Part shown: positions 10,001 to 22,461 of the stretch, piece by piece
How positions within the stretch are numbered: position 1 is the stretch's first letter
Layout of the letters: each line of letters starts with the position of its first letter
NCBI GenBank assembly: GCA_963576565.1
Contig: OY755039.1
Location: 140,871,369-140,935,368, forward strand
Length of the DNA stretch: 64,000 nt
Direction of reading: 5' to 3'
DNA from: Aspidapion aeneum
Taxonomy: Eukaryota > Arthropoda > Insecta > Coleoptera > Brentidae
Notes under the pieces: model-generated
Told to the model about the DNA's origin: nothing
The model's database searches: none
Seen by the model: only the letters and a program-made list of their open reading frames with translations
Made by a program: the position numbers and the translations under genes

Positions 10001-10579
10001 CTATTTTTTTTTATCTCACCTAGCTTTTCTAAAAAGTTTTCCATCTTTTCTCTCCAAAATGAAGGGCAGCCTATTTGAGATGACTAACAAGCTGCCTGAC
10101 GAAGCAACCACATCTGAAAGCAAAAAAAACATTTTGGTAATCTATGCGGAAAGTTATTTAGAGCGATACCTTACTAGATAAATCATAAAAAATATGGCCG
10201 TGTTCTAATCGACATCTTATAAAGTAGGTTAGGGTTACTTCTTAAAATAAATGGATCCATCACGGATCTGATACCTTCCTAGCTAGCCTATTATCACACT
10301 GCAAGTGAAGCCATTATAATATATTAGCCTTGAAAACAGTTTTTTGTAAATATCTCAGAAACTAAAGCTCCTACGAAGTTTTTGGTTATAACACGAATTA
10401 TTAAGCAAAATTTAGTCTACTATATTCCGGAAACAATTTATTGATACGATGCATTTTTCAGAATAATTTTTAACACATAATTTTCTTGTAATCCAGATTT
10501 CATTTTCTACGGCGTTTTTTAAAAAAGTTACCAAAAAGAATAAAAGATTGTTAAATTTGATGCTGTATATTTCGACAAC
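10001..10579. other. Unassigned AT-rich sequence
   Basis: No coding similarity or repeat boundary is recognised. Scattered short words (CTCAGAAACTAAAGCT) resemble flanks of other repeats in the window. Confidence 0.5.
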
Positions 10580-10702
10580 AAAAAAGTAGTTTTACTACTA
10601 CATTAACAAAAGATTATAATTGCAAAAATCCTATATTTTTTTTACTTTGAAATGCCGCTACATACTGCCTGTTCGCTATATCAAAATTGACCTGCTAGTT
10701 AC

Positions 10703-10837
10703 CATGGGCGCACATATTTCATAAACAGATGAAATAGTATAACGACTTCATGAGGCCTCGCCCCCCCCAGAGTCCTCGACACCCCCCCCCCCAGACGCCT
10801 GGCCCCCCCACAAGACATATTTCTGGGTGCGCCACTG
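10703..10837. mobile_element. G/C-rich hAT MITE inserted in the satellite
   Basis: The left end is a decayed CATGGGCGCA (from CAGTGGCGCA) and the right end is GGGTGCGCCACTG, with poly-C tracts between. It interrupts the satellite word CCTGCCAGTTACGCCC: the left flank is CCTGCTAGTTAC and the right flank is CAGTTACGCCC. That is what an 8-bp duplication of the target would leave after some decay. Confidence 0.75.
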
Positions 10838-11674
10838 CAGTTACGCCCGTCTGTTAAAAACTAAATTGTTGTTGTTGGCGTTTTTCGTATGTTCGTTGAC
10901 ATTTTTTAACGCTATAATTTATAAAATAAGTTAATTAATTTTCTTTTAAAAACTACATTAACTAATGATTCATAATTGCAAAAATCCTATATTTTTTTCA
11001 CTTTGAAATGCCACTACAAACTGCGTTTTTCCTATAAAACTTCACTTGATGGAATAAAAACTAAGGAAAAAAGTTCCTTATAATTTATATGTAAACTAGT
11101 GTGACCAAATAAATTTGTTAAGACATACTGAATGAATACCTATCAATTCATAATTAATTAATTATAGATTGTAGCATACTCCCCCTTCAAAATTGACCTG
11201 CCAGTTACCCCCTGTCCTTCCAAAAATAAATTAACTTACCAAAATCATCGGTCGCGATTTTGGGCGGTTTTCTTAAGTTTGTTAACATTTTTTAACACTA
11301 ACACTATAATTTATCAAATAAGTTAATTAATTTACTTTTAAAAACTACATTAACTAAAGATTCATAATTACAAAAATTCTATATTTTTTTCACTTTGAAA
11401 TACCACTACAAACTGCGTGTTTACTATAAAACTTAACTTGCTTTTATCGGAGACACTAGAGAAAAAATTTGTTGGAATAAAAACTAAGGAAAAATGTTCC
11501 TTATAATTTGCATGTGAACTAGTGTGACCAAATAAATTTGTTAAGACATACTGAATGAATACCTATCAATTTATAATTAATTAATTAGAGATTGTAGTAT
11601 ACTCTCCCTTCAAAATTGACCTGCCAGTTACGCCCCTGTCCTTCTAAAAATAAATTAACTTACCAAAATCTGCG

Positions 11675-13338
11675 GTCGCGATTTTGGGCGGTTTTCTTAA
11701 GTTCGTTAACATTTTTTAACACTATAATTTATAAAATAAGTTAATTAATTTACTTTTAAAAACTACATTAACTAAAGATTCATAATTGCAAAAATCCTAT
11801 ATTTTTTTCACTTTGAAAAACTACTACAAACTGCCTTTTTGCTATAAAACTTAGCTTGCTTTTGTCGGAAACACTAGAGAAAAATTGGATGAAAGTAAAA
11901 CTAAGGAAAAATGTTCCTTATAATTTATATGTGAACTAGTGTGACCAAATAGATTGTTAAGACATACTGAATCAATACGGATCAATTCATAATTAATTAT
12001 AGATTGTAGCATACTCCCTCTTCAAAATTGACCTGCCAGTTACGCCCCTGTCCTTCTTAAAATAAATTAACTTACCAAAATCTGCGGTCGCGATTTTGGG
12101 CGGTTTTCTTAAGTTCGTTAACATTTTTTAACACTATAATTTATAAAATAAGTTAATTAATTTACTTTTAAGAACTACATTAACTAAAGATTCATAATTG
12201 CAAAAATCCTATATTCTTTTTACTTTGAAATACCACTACAAACTGCGTGTTTACTATAAAACTTAACTTGCTTTTATCGGAAACACTAGAGAAAAAATTT
12301 GTTGGAATAAAAACTAAGGAAAAATGTTCCTTATAATTTGCATGTGAACTAGTGTGACCAAATAAATTTGTTAAGACATACTGAATGAATACCTATCAAT
12401 TTATAATTAATTAATTAGAGATTGTAGTATACTCTCCCTTCAAAATTGACCTGCCAGTTACGCCCCTGCCCTTCTAAAAATAAATTAACTTACCAAAATC
12501 TGCGGTCGCGATTTTGGGCGGTTTTCTTAAGTTCGTTAACATTTTTTAACACTATAATTTATAAAATAAGTTAATTAATTTACTTTTAAAAACTACATTA
12601 ACTAAAGATTCATAATTGCAAAAATCCTATATTTTTTTCACTTTGAAATGCCACTACAAACTGCGTGTTTACTATAAAACTTAACTTGCTTTTATCGGAA
12701 ACAGTAGAGAAAAAATTTGTTGGAATAAAAACTAAGGAAAAATGTTCCTTATAATTTGTATGTGAACTAGTGTGACCAAATAAATTTGTTAAGATATACT
12801 GAATGAATACCTATCAATTCATAATTAATTAATTATAGATTGTAGCATACTCCCCCTTCAAAATTGACCTGCCAGTTACGCCCCTGTCCTTCTAAAATAA
12901 ATTAACTTACCAAAATCTGCGGTCGCGATTTTGGGCGGTTTTTTTAAGTTCGTTAACATTTTTTAACACTATAATTTATAAAATAAGTTAAATAATTTAC
13001 TTTTAAAAACTACATTAACTAAAGATTCATAATTACAAAAATTCTATATTTTTTTCACTTTGAAATACCACTACAAGCTGCGTGTTTACTATAAAACTTA
13101 ACTTGCTTTTATCGGAAACACTAGAGAAAAAATTTGTTGGAATAAAAACTAAGGAAAAATGTTCCTTATAATTTGTATGTGAACTAGTGTGACCAAATAA
13201 ATTTGTTAAGACATACTGAATGAATACCTATCAATTCATAATTAATTAATTATAGATTGTAGCATACTCCCCTTCAAAATTGACCTGCCAGTTACGCCCC
13301 TGTCTTTCTAAAAATAAATTAACTTACCCAAATCTGCG
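11675..13338. repeat. Satellite higher-order repeat, unit 1 (1664 bp)
   Basis: This unit holds four satellite monomers with spacings 412, 418, 417 and 417 bp. The 412-bp monomer is recognisable by TTGGATGAAAGTAAAAC, ACTGAATCAATACGG and CTTTGAAAAACTACTAC. The following 1664 bp repeat the same spacing series and the same variants. Confidence 0.9.
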
Positions 13339-15002
13339 GTCGCGATTTTGGGCGGTTTTCTTAAGTTCGTTAACATTTTTTAACACTATAATTTATAAAA
13401 TAAGTTAATTAATTTACTTTTAAAAACTACATTAACTAAAGATTCATAATTGCAAAAATCCTATATTTTTTTCACTTTGAAAAACTACTACAAACTGCCT
13501 TTTTGCTATAAAACTTAGCTTGCTTTTGTCGGAAACACTAGAGAAAAATTGGATGAAAGTAAAACTAAGGAAAAATGTTCCTTATAATTTATATGTGAAC
13601 TAGTGTGACCAAATAGATTGTTAAGACATACTGAATCAATACGGATCAATTCATAATTAATTATAGATTGTAGCATACTCCCTCTTCAAAATTGACCTGC
13701 CAGTTACGCCCCTGTCCTTCTTAAAATAAATTAACTTACCAAAATCTGCGGTCGCGATTTTGGGCGGTTTTCTTAAGTTCGTTAAAATTTTTTAACACTA
13801 TAATTTATAAAATAAGTTAATTAATTTACTTTTAAGAACTACATTAACTAAAGATTCATAATTGCAAAAATCCTATATTCTTTTTACTTTGAAATACCAC
13901 TACAAACTGCGTGTTTACTATAAAACTTCACTTGCTTTTATCGGAAACACTAGAGAAAAAATTTGTTGGAATAAAAACTAAGGAAAAATGTTCCTTATAA
14001 TTTGCATGTGAACTAGTGTGACCAAATAAATTTGTTAAGACATACTGAATGAATACCTATCAATTTATAATTAATTAATTAGAGATTGTAGTATACTCTC
14101 CCTTCAAAATTGACCTGCCAGTTACGCCCCTGCCCTTCTAAAAATAAATTAACTTACCAAAATCTGCGGTCGCGATTTTGGGCGGTTTTCTTAAGTTCGT
14201 TAACATTTTTTAACACTATAATTTATAAAATAAGTTAATTAATTTACTTTTAAAAACTACATTAACTAAAGATTCATAATTGCAAAAATCCTATATTTTT
14301 TTCACTTTGAAATGCCACTACAAACTGCGTGTTTACTATAAAACTTAACTTGCTTTTATCGGAAACACTAGAGAAAAAATTTGTTGGAATAAAAACTAAG
14401 GAAAAATGTTCCTTATAATTTGTATGTGAACTAGTGTGACCAAATAAATTTGTTAAGATATACTGAATGAATACCTATCAATTCATAATTAATTAATTAT
14501 AGATTGTAGCATACTCCCCCTTCAAAATTGACCTGCCAGTTACGCCCCTGTCCTTCTAAAATAAATTAACTTACCAAAATCTGCGGTCGCGATTTTGGGC
14601 GGTTTTTTTAAGTTCGTTAACATTTTTTAACACTATAATTTATAAAATAAGTTAAATAATTTACTTTTAAAAACTACATTAACTAAAGATTCATAATTAC
14701 AAAAATTCTATATTTTTTTCACTTTGAAATACCACTACAAACTGCGTGTTTACTATAAAACTTAACTTGCTTTTATCGGAAACACTAGAGAAAAAATGTG
14801 TTGGAATAAAAACTAAGGAAAAATGTTCCTTATAATTTGTATGTGAACTAGTGTGACCAAATAAATTTGTTAAGACATACTGAATGAATACCTATCAATT
14901 CATAATTAATTAATTATAGATTGTAGCATACTCCCCTTCAAAATTGACCTGCCAGTTACGCCCCTGTCTTTCTAAAAATAAATTAACTTACCAAAATCTG
15001 CG
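13339..15002. repeat. Satellite higher-order repeat, unit 2 (1664 bp)
   Basis: The monomer spacings are again 412, 418, 417 and 417 bp, and the diagnostic 412-bp variant is at the same position as in unit 1. The two units differ by only scattered substitutions, for example GTTAAAATTTTTT against GTTAACATTTTTT near 13780. Confidence 0.9.
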
Positions 15003-16135
15003 GTCGCGATTTTGGGCGGTTTTCTTAAGTTTGTTAACATTTTTTAACACTATAATTTATAAAATAAGTTAATTAATTTACTTTTAAAAACTACATTAAC
15101 TAAAGATTCATAATTACAAAAATTCTATATTTTTTTCACTTTGAAATACCACTACAAACTGCGTGTTTACTATAAAACTTAACTTGCTTTTATCGGAAAC
15201 ACTAGAGAAAAAATTTGTTGGAATAAAAACTAAGGAAAAATGTTCCTTATAATTTGTATGTGAACTAGTGTGACCAAATAAATTTGTTAAGACATACTGA
15301 ATGAATACCTATCAATTCATAATTAATTAATTATAGATTGTAGCATACTCCCCTTCAAAATTGACCTGCCAGTTACGCCCCTGTCTTTCTAAAAATAAAT
15401 TAACTTACCAAAATCTGCGGTCGCGATTTTGGGCGGTTTTCTTAAGTTTGTTAACATTTTTTAACACTATAATTTATAAAATAAGTTAATTAATTTACTT
15501 TTAAAAACTACATTAACTAAAGATTCATAATTACAAAAATTCTATATTTTTTTCACTTTGAAATACCACTACAAACTGCGTGTTTACTATAAAACTTAAC
15601 TTGCTTTTATCGGAAACACTAGAGAAAAAATTTGTTGGAATAAAAACTAAGGAAAAATGTTCCTTATAATTTGTATGTGAACTAGTGTGACCAAATAAAT
15701 TTGGTAAGACATACTGAATGAATACCTATCAATTCATAATTAATTAATTATAGATTGTAGCATACTCCCCTTCAAAATTGACCTGCCAGTTACGCCCCTG
15801 TCTTTCTAAAAATAAATTAACTTACCAAAATCTGCGGTCGCGATTTTGGGCGGTTTTCTTAAGTTTGTTAACATTTTTTAACACTATAATTTATAAAATA
15901 AGTTAATTAATTTACTTTTAAAAACTACATTAACTAAAGATTCATAATTACAAAAATTCTATATTTTTTTCACTTTGAAATACCACTACAAACTGCGTGT
16001 TTGCTATAAAACTTAACTTGCTTTTATCGGAAACACTAGAGAAAAAATTTGTTGGAATAAAAACTAAGGAAAAATGTTCTTTATAATTTGTATGTGAACT
16101 AGTGTGACCAAATAAATTTGTTAAGACATACTGAG

Positions 16136-16660
16136 TCAATAAGATATCACTAAGTATTCGATGTTATGACCAAAGTCTCTAAAAGGTCATTGGGTGTTAT
16201 CAGTTTTTAGCCAATCTTCGTAATGATTTATTTAATAACAACATTAATTTTACAAACAAAAGTTCTCCTTTTACTTTATATAACTTCATCTTGGAGCCAA
16301 GGAACACAACGAACACAAGCTCACAACGACTCTAAATCCAAAATTATTGCTACATCCCAAAACTTTCTGATTAGTAGTTTTTTTTAATTAAATTTTGAAA
16401 ATTAAAAACTGCCAATTTGCCTTACATCCGTACTAACATAAATTCAGATAACTTGATAACTACTTACACCAGGGTGGCGATATTTGGCTTATAGTTGGGA
16501 TAGATGTGGGATAGATGTGGAATATTTTTTTAAACTACGCTAGATTGATGGGCATATAACTTTTGCAAAATTAGTTTTACAGTAAAAATGTTACTGCATT
16601 TTTTGTATGCAATAGAACAGAAAATAAGTCACCAAATTATATTTTAAAAACTAACAGATA
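16136..16660. other. Unassigned AT-rich sequence after the satellite
   Basis: No gene or repeat boundary is recognised. The last satellite monomer stops within ATACTGAGTCAATAAG. Confidence 0.5.
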
Positions 16661-16679
16661 TTGATTTTAACTCATACTA

Positions 16680-17010
16680 CTACTATACTATAGTATTAGC
16701 TCACACTACATACTATAGTACTGTGAGCTATGGTGATCCTAATTTTTTCGAAAAAGAATTTTTTTTTTATATATTTTTGCATTTTAGATGATTTTGAAAC
16801 TTTTTTGTCGCGCTGTCTGTCTGTCTGTATGTCTGTAACGACCAACGCGCATAACTCAAAAATTGCTTGCCCGATTTGAATGAAATTTGATACCTAGACT
16901 GGGTCTTGGGTCGAGATGCCTCCATTTAAAAATTAACAAAATCCACCGAACACAAGTCAAATAAAACAGTGGGGGTAGATTTCAAAAATTAGAGTTTATA
17001 TGAAAATATG
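16680..17010 (+). repeat. Family T MITE, partial copy
   Basis: It starts with the hairpin TAGCTCACAC...GTGAGCTA (about 16698-16733), then GGTGATCCTAATTTTTTCGA and a (GTCT)n tract at about 16816-16838. After that comes the conserved stretch CGACCAACGCGCATAACTC. The 3' hairpin and terminus are missing. Confidence 0.8.
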
Positions 17011-19130
17011 GCAGTAAACAAAATATATATTTAGTTTTAAAAAAAAGGGTATAGGGTTATAGTATTTTACTTTTTAAAAATAATATCTTTTTTAGTTGTT
17101 TTTATTTGCGAACAAATCATAACCCATACAATTTTTCTTTAAACTTGATATAGCAAAATTTAAAAGCACAAATTTGTAAAAAAACATGGAAAAAATCGCA
17201 ATCTTGGATTTATGACGTCACACAGGAGCTCTTACTCAAATTTGAGGCAAACACCTAGCGACTTAAAACTAAGTGATCCATAACCAATTGATTTGATGCA
17301 GTTTAAAACTTTCTTCTTTAATTTTTTATTTTGGGTAAAAAAAAGTTCTTTGTTAGTTTTTGAGATATAAAGCTAATTTCTTCACTATAATAATTGGTGT
17401 TCTCTTGCAAACAAAAAACGCTTTAATAGTTTTTCTGTAAAACTAACTTAGCAAAAGTTATAAGCCAGAGTTTGTGAAAAAACATGAAAAAAGCCGCTAT
17501 CTTGGATTTGGCTCCGGAACCGGTATCCAAATACCGACATATTAAAATAGCGATGTATCAAAATAGCGACAAACAAAATAGCGAAAATCAAGTAGCGATG
17601 TATCAAAATCGAAAATAGCGCATGAGTTCTTTCCCGGAATCCAAGACGGTGTGAATCCTTTAGTTGAATGTTTTTGGTGTGAATCCAACCCGAACCGAAC
17701 CAGCATATTTCTTCAAAAAGAAAACTTCTATAACTTCTTTCCCCGGGTCCGAATTCGGTTGGCCCCTATGCCCCCTCCCCTTATAACCACCGGTGTTTTT
17801 TTGCTTTTTATTTAGATAAATATCAAAATATCTAATCTAATCTAATCAAAAAACAAATTATTTTAATTTGGAAACATTTTATTTTAGTAGGTATAAATTA
17901 CGAACCTTTTTGAAGAATTTATCATAACATTAACCTCACTTTGTAATATATATTATTTAAAAAGAAATTGTCTTATCCTCAATAAAGAATAAAGGCACAT
18001 TTTTTTCTGAAAATCTTAGTTAGAAAAGATATTTAAATATGCAAGAGAAACTGATTATTTCAGTTATTTTTGAAAATAAGTTTATAATAGTACGCGCTTG
18101 AAGCCCTAAATATGGCAACAACCCGACATTTTAATAAAGTTTTTAAAAGAAAATGTTATGTTCTACAATAAAGTATACTACATATTTTTTCCTAAAAAGT
18201 GTAGTTTTTGAGAAAATTTTGAGAAATCTATAATAAACATGTTTTTTTCTAAATAATCCCAATTTACGTACGCCACTGAAGAGCTTTTCCTAACCTTATT
18301 GACCAATACATCGTTGGAAAGGGAATTTTATTCTCCACGAAAAACTGTTCTTTGCAATTTTTGATAAAAAGGTTAGTTTTCGAGAAAATTGCATAAAACT
18401 GAAAAAAAAAACAGGTTTTTGGCGGTTTGGGGGGGATTTTCTCCGTGCCTGTCGATTTTTCGAGTTGGCAACAGAGATATTCGGAATCAGCGGGGTCAAA
18501 TTAGGGAGAAATGGTCTGTTGCCAAAAAGTAATATGATTTGCTTCTAGACCGAAAACGGAAAGCCTTTTAAAATAATATGCTCTGACTATCTAGGGTAGT
18601 TTTAAAAAATCTCCCACAACTATCCTACGGAACACGATTTTTGACTATAAGCCACTCAACTACAATTTAAGCAAAAATCACGCTGGCGCCTGATGGTCTG
18701 TCTGTGGGTCCACGCTTGATTTTTTCAAGATTCTCGAAAATGTGACGTCAATCCGCGACCCTATATACTATTTTTTAACCTCGGTAACACATTAAAGCAA
18801 AGTCTTTTGATAAATATGTGGCATTCGATAAAAATTTTAATAAAATGTGCCAGCCGAGTACGCACGGGGGGGATAAGATGGATAAATCCCCCATGGACCA
18901 TAAAAATAAATATTTTATTCTAACTTAACTTAATTTTTTACCGTACCGTCAATTGATCGCAAAACTTATCGGAATTGTCTGGACCACCAACACAACAAAA
19001 AAACTAAGCATTTTAGGAAAAAAAATTAATATACCTTTTTTAGAGAAAATAAAATGTTCTTTTAAATGGTGTATCACAAAGTTATGTTAAAGTTATTATT
19101 CACACTCCAGAGGCGTCCGCGTATTGAGGT
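17011..19130. other. AT-rich repeat debris without genes
   Basis: At 17560-17640 a short degenerate tandem repeat of AAAATAGCGA occurs about five times, followed by a CCCGGAATCCAAGA word also seen near 23560 (CCCGGAATCCTAGA). The word ACATCGTTGGAAAGG (about 18307) recurs in the elements around 50-52 kb. The frame at 18296-18499 has no recognisable domain. No host gene was found here. Confidence 0.5.
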
Positions 19131-19149
19131 TATTTTTTTCTAATGATTT

Positions 19150-19670
19150 TCTTTTTAATTTTTCATTATTGGTTTTATTTAATTTTTTTAAAAATTAAGC
19201 TTTTTGAAATATTTTGTTTTACTATTTTTTGTTGAAAATAAAATTATTTTTAAAACAATATGTATCTAGTGGGTTTTTGTTAACGGGGAACACTCAAAGA
19301 ATATACGCATGTTTAGGGATTTTCACAAAAGAAAAGAATTGGTCAAATTTCTTTTAAAAACCAAGCTTTACCGGGAAAAATGTTTTACTCTGTGTTATAG
19401 ACAATTAAATTTTCTATCAAAAGATGTGAATAGTTATAACACTTAAATAACCGTTAATACACCAGGGGCGTCCAAAACCTGAATAGATAAAAAATTCAAC
19501 ATGCGTATATTCTTTGAGTGTTCCCCATTAACAAAGAGCCACTAGATACATATTGTTTTAAAGCTAATTTTATTTTCAACAAAATTTTTTTTAAAGCGTA
19601 CTTTTTAAGAAAATTGAATAAAACAAATAAAAAATTAAAAAAATTTTTTTAAAAGAATTAATTTAAAAAA
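19150..19670. repeat. Foldback repeat, arms about 165 bp
   Basis: The left arm (about 19150-19315) contains ACAATATGTATCTAGTG and CACTCAAAGAATATACGCATG. The right arm (about 19494-19665) has the inverse words CATGCGTATATTCTTTGAGTG and CACTAGATACATATTGT. The arms are AT-rich and diverged. No TSD was resolved. Confidence 0.7.
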
Positions 19671-19734
19671 GAATTACTCATTATGCGGTTTTTTAAATTG
19701 CATTTTTTTTCAGATTTTCCCGAGGAGTAGCTCG

Positions 19735-19915
19735 GTATTTCCTTTTGGTGTACAGGTTAGGGGAAATACCAGGAAATACTTGGGAAGTACCGAATAATAT
19801 ACTAGGAAATACCGGGAAGTGCTTGGGAAATACTAGGAAATACCATTGAAATTTGAGGAAATACTGGGAAATACCGTAGGTATTATACCGTAGGTATTTC
19901 CTTTTGGTGTACAAA
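19735..19915. repeat. Degenerate GGGAAATACC minisatellite
   Basis: About a dozen imperfect copies of a roughly 10-12-bp unit (GGGAAATACC, AGGAAATACT, GGGAAGTACC) lie between two copies of TTTCCTTTTGGTGTACA. It forms the outer end of the left arm of the big inverted repeat. Its mirror image is at about 29655-29815. Confidence 0.85.
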
Positions 19916-20029
19916 AATCGGTGATCGAGCCACCCCTCGGATTTTCCTTTGCCCTATTCTTAGTAAAAATTATACCTAATAATTTTTATTTGTTCAAAAT
20001 TTTTTTAATATTGCAGAAACACTACGACG

Positions 20030-22056
20030 CACATCGCGGACTCCTGTGGGCAATATTCGAAAAACTGAGGTTACATTTTAAAAGTTTTAATATTGCAAAA
20101 GTATAGATAAATGTCCAGTTTATCTGTAATCATAACCTATTTTTTAGTCAGACTTGCGAAAGTGAACAAAATAAATAGTTAAAGTTGTTATTTTAAAACA
20201 GGTACAAAAAAACCGTATAAAATACCTATCAGAAAATTAATTTTTCTGGTTCTGCATTTAAATATAAAAAAAAATTTCTTTAAGTATTACAGTGATATAT
20301 ATTTACGCTATTTGTTTAAATAAAATTTTGTCAAATTGACGTCTCGCTTTTACAATAATTTAATTAAAACTGTTATGCTTACAAAAAAAAATATTTTTTA
20401 ATTTTATTAAGGTTATAAAAAATTGCAAAGATTTGCAAGGTCTGGCATATATCCTAAATATTTGTTCAATGAATTAGCAAAAAGGTAGCATAAATATTTT
20501 TTGCTACTGGCTGCTACTTAGGGTGCTGTATTTTTTTAAATAATATATTTCGATCATAATAGTTTATAACACATTGGTTACCTCCCCGATTGAGAGGCCT
20601 TACATCATCTCCTGTTTAGGTATACCCTTAAAACCAGTCTTGCCGCCATTTGGACAAATATAAAATTGTGACAGCTCTCATCAACGTCAAAAATGGCGGC
20701 AGCAAGGTGTCAAAAATGGCACTAAATCTGGAGAATTATTATTTGGTGATGGCGAGTGGTTATAGGTGATAATAAATTTTAAAAAAATTCTCAAAATATT
20801 TATGGTACTAAGTCACCTTATACTACGGTGACCAAAATGGAAAATTAAATATTTTAGAATCGCATATCGTATTGGCCGTTTTTTGTTCATGGGAACGTAC
20901 AAAAACAATAATTTGAGGTAGTCAATAAAATTATAATAATACAGTCTTAAAATATATATGCCAAAAATTATTCTGGTGGTTGTGTGGGCGAATATTTAAA
21001 AATAAAATAGTTTTTTTGCACTTTGGAGATTAAAAGTCCGCTTTTTATCACAAATTTTAGGGATAAAGTATCACTTTTTATCCCGTGGATAAGAAGTGAC
21101 GTTCAAAGATAAAACGTAAAAATAAGAAGTCTGTTTTTCTTGCAAAATAATTTTAATAAAAACGGGGCCAAAAAATGACTAAAGTATCTTTTGAGCACTC
21201 GGCGAACTGTAGCTACATACAATTTTTTCTTCTCGGGATAAAAGTGCCACTTAAGTCCCTAAGAAGATAATATACTATTTTATCACTTTTTTTTTTACTT
21301 TTAGAACGCATAAGCATAAAACATCCAGACTTGTTAAATGAGTGGCTTCTCACGAAAATCTGAAGGTGTTAAATATTTTCAAAAAAATTCAACCCTTGTT
21401 GGGTTTAGAAGAATGTTCTGACAAAAATAACCAAATTCTAAATAAGGCATCATTAAATCTCAGTATCAAATGGAAGCTATCGGGACGAAACAAAATGTAT
21501 TTTCAAAACCGTTATTTCGAATGGTTAGATAAAGATATTATATCTGAGAAATTTTGTTATAAAACGGATTCAGAAAAATCAAAAAATACAGATTCGGAAA
21601 CAGAGGCCGTACCCGGACCGAGTCGTGGATGGCCTAAAACGGCTTTCTTAGAATCATATTTAGGAACAAAGAAACTGAGGGTGCAATGTGTGTGTGTGTG
21701 TATGGTAAAAATAATTATTTTGGGGTTGTTAATTTAATTTTTCTGGAAGGGACTTAGCCCCCCCAAGCCTTCCTAACTACGCCCATGAATCCGAATAAAA
21801 AAGATTATTTTAGTTTAATTTCTAACACAAAAGTAAATTGATTTTTATTTTTAACGTAACTGTAGGTTAAACTGAATGTACTTTAATTTATTTTTTAAAT
21901 ATTTTAACTAAAATGACATATACATATTTTAAAAAGTTTTACTTATTTTAACCTTTAGACTACACTTTATCACATACGCTATAAAAAATTAACTTTTTTG
22001 AAAAACAACAAAGATATTGATTATTGTCCAAAAACCCTATTTTTGTCCGCACTGTG
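20030..22056 (+). mobile_element. Transib-type DNA transposon, degenerate or non-autonomous
   Basis: The ends are CACATCGCGGAC and GTCCGCACTGTG. Read inwards the right end is CACAGTG, the Transib terminus and RAG recombination-signal heptamer consensus. The flanks are the 5-bp direct repeat CGACG (20025-20029 and 22057-22061), which fits the known Transib preference for 5-bp GC-rich CGNCG targets. The mirror arm keeps the uninterrupted target (TACTACGACGCTACTTT, reverse strand near 29538). The only sizeable frame is at 21342-21737, and the RAG1-like catalytic core is not recognisable. Confidence 0.88.
21342..21737 (+). pseudogene. Putative remnant of a transposon-encoded protein in the Transib element
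   Basis: The 131-residue frame begins MASHENLKVLN. It contains YFEWLDKDI at about residues 63-71 and, near residue 91, GPSRGWPKTAFLESYLGTKK. The latter resembles the GRPxxxFxESSxRTKxRK segment that I associate with N-terminal parts of transposase-like proteins of insect genomes, Transib among them. The last 15-20 residues come from a TG-repeat (VCVCM) and are not conserved protein. It is too short for a transposase (usually more than 500 residues). If the assignment is right, the catalytic part has been deleted. The family link rests on memory of a motif and is moderate. Confidence 0.45.
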
Positions 22057-22461
22057 CGACGCTACTTTTTACGATTTGCCTACTGCGTCATTTTTTTTAC
22101 AAATTATTTTTTGGGGCGCACTTTTTTTCCGAGTGGTACTCATAAAAAACAATATGTTCAATTAAAAAAATATATTTTTTTATAAAACAATCCAAAACTT
22201 AAAAAAAAACGATGATTCGATTGTTTTTTGTTTTGATAATCTTAAAGAGCGTCAAAAATTGTCCTGGTTTTTCAATTTAAACCTTCCACTTAACATGGAA
22301 CACCTGTATATATGCCAGTACGCAAATATCTGTAGCTACCTATTTTTTCTCGTAATTTGACCTACCATTACAAGCTTCACAAGGTTTTTTAAAATAAAGT
22401 TTGCAATAGTGCAAAATTTGCCTCACCCCATTATTTATAGTACCTTTAGGTATTTTGTTGG

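Larger units (their letters stand above)
10580..16135. repeat. 417-bp satellite array
   Basis: A unit of about 417 bp is repeated head to tail. The anchor word GTCGCGATTTTGGGCGG occurs at 11251, 11675, 12087, 12505, 12922, 13339, 13751, 14169, 14586, 15003, 15420 and 15837. Each unit also has TTAACTTACCAAAATC, CTACATTAACTAAAGATTC, TGAACTAGTGTGACC and AATTAATTAATTA palindromic words, and ends near CCTGCCAGTTACGCCCCTG. The first copy (10580-11250) is the most diverged and is interrupted by a hAT MITE. The last units are almost identical to each other. The array breaks off mid-unit at about 16135. No coding potential. Confidence 0.95.

Noticed and set aside
10580..16135. CRISPR-like regular repeats
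   Set aside because: The 417-bp units are contiguous with no unique spacers, and the genome is eukaryotic. It is a satellite.
21661..21737. C-terminal part of the 131-residue frame in the Transib element
   Set aside because: The VCVCM stretch is a TG microsatellite. Similarity to transposon proteins stops before it.
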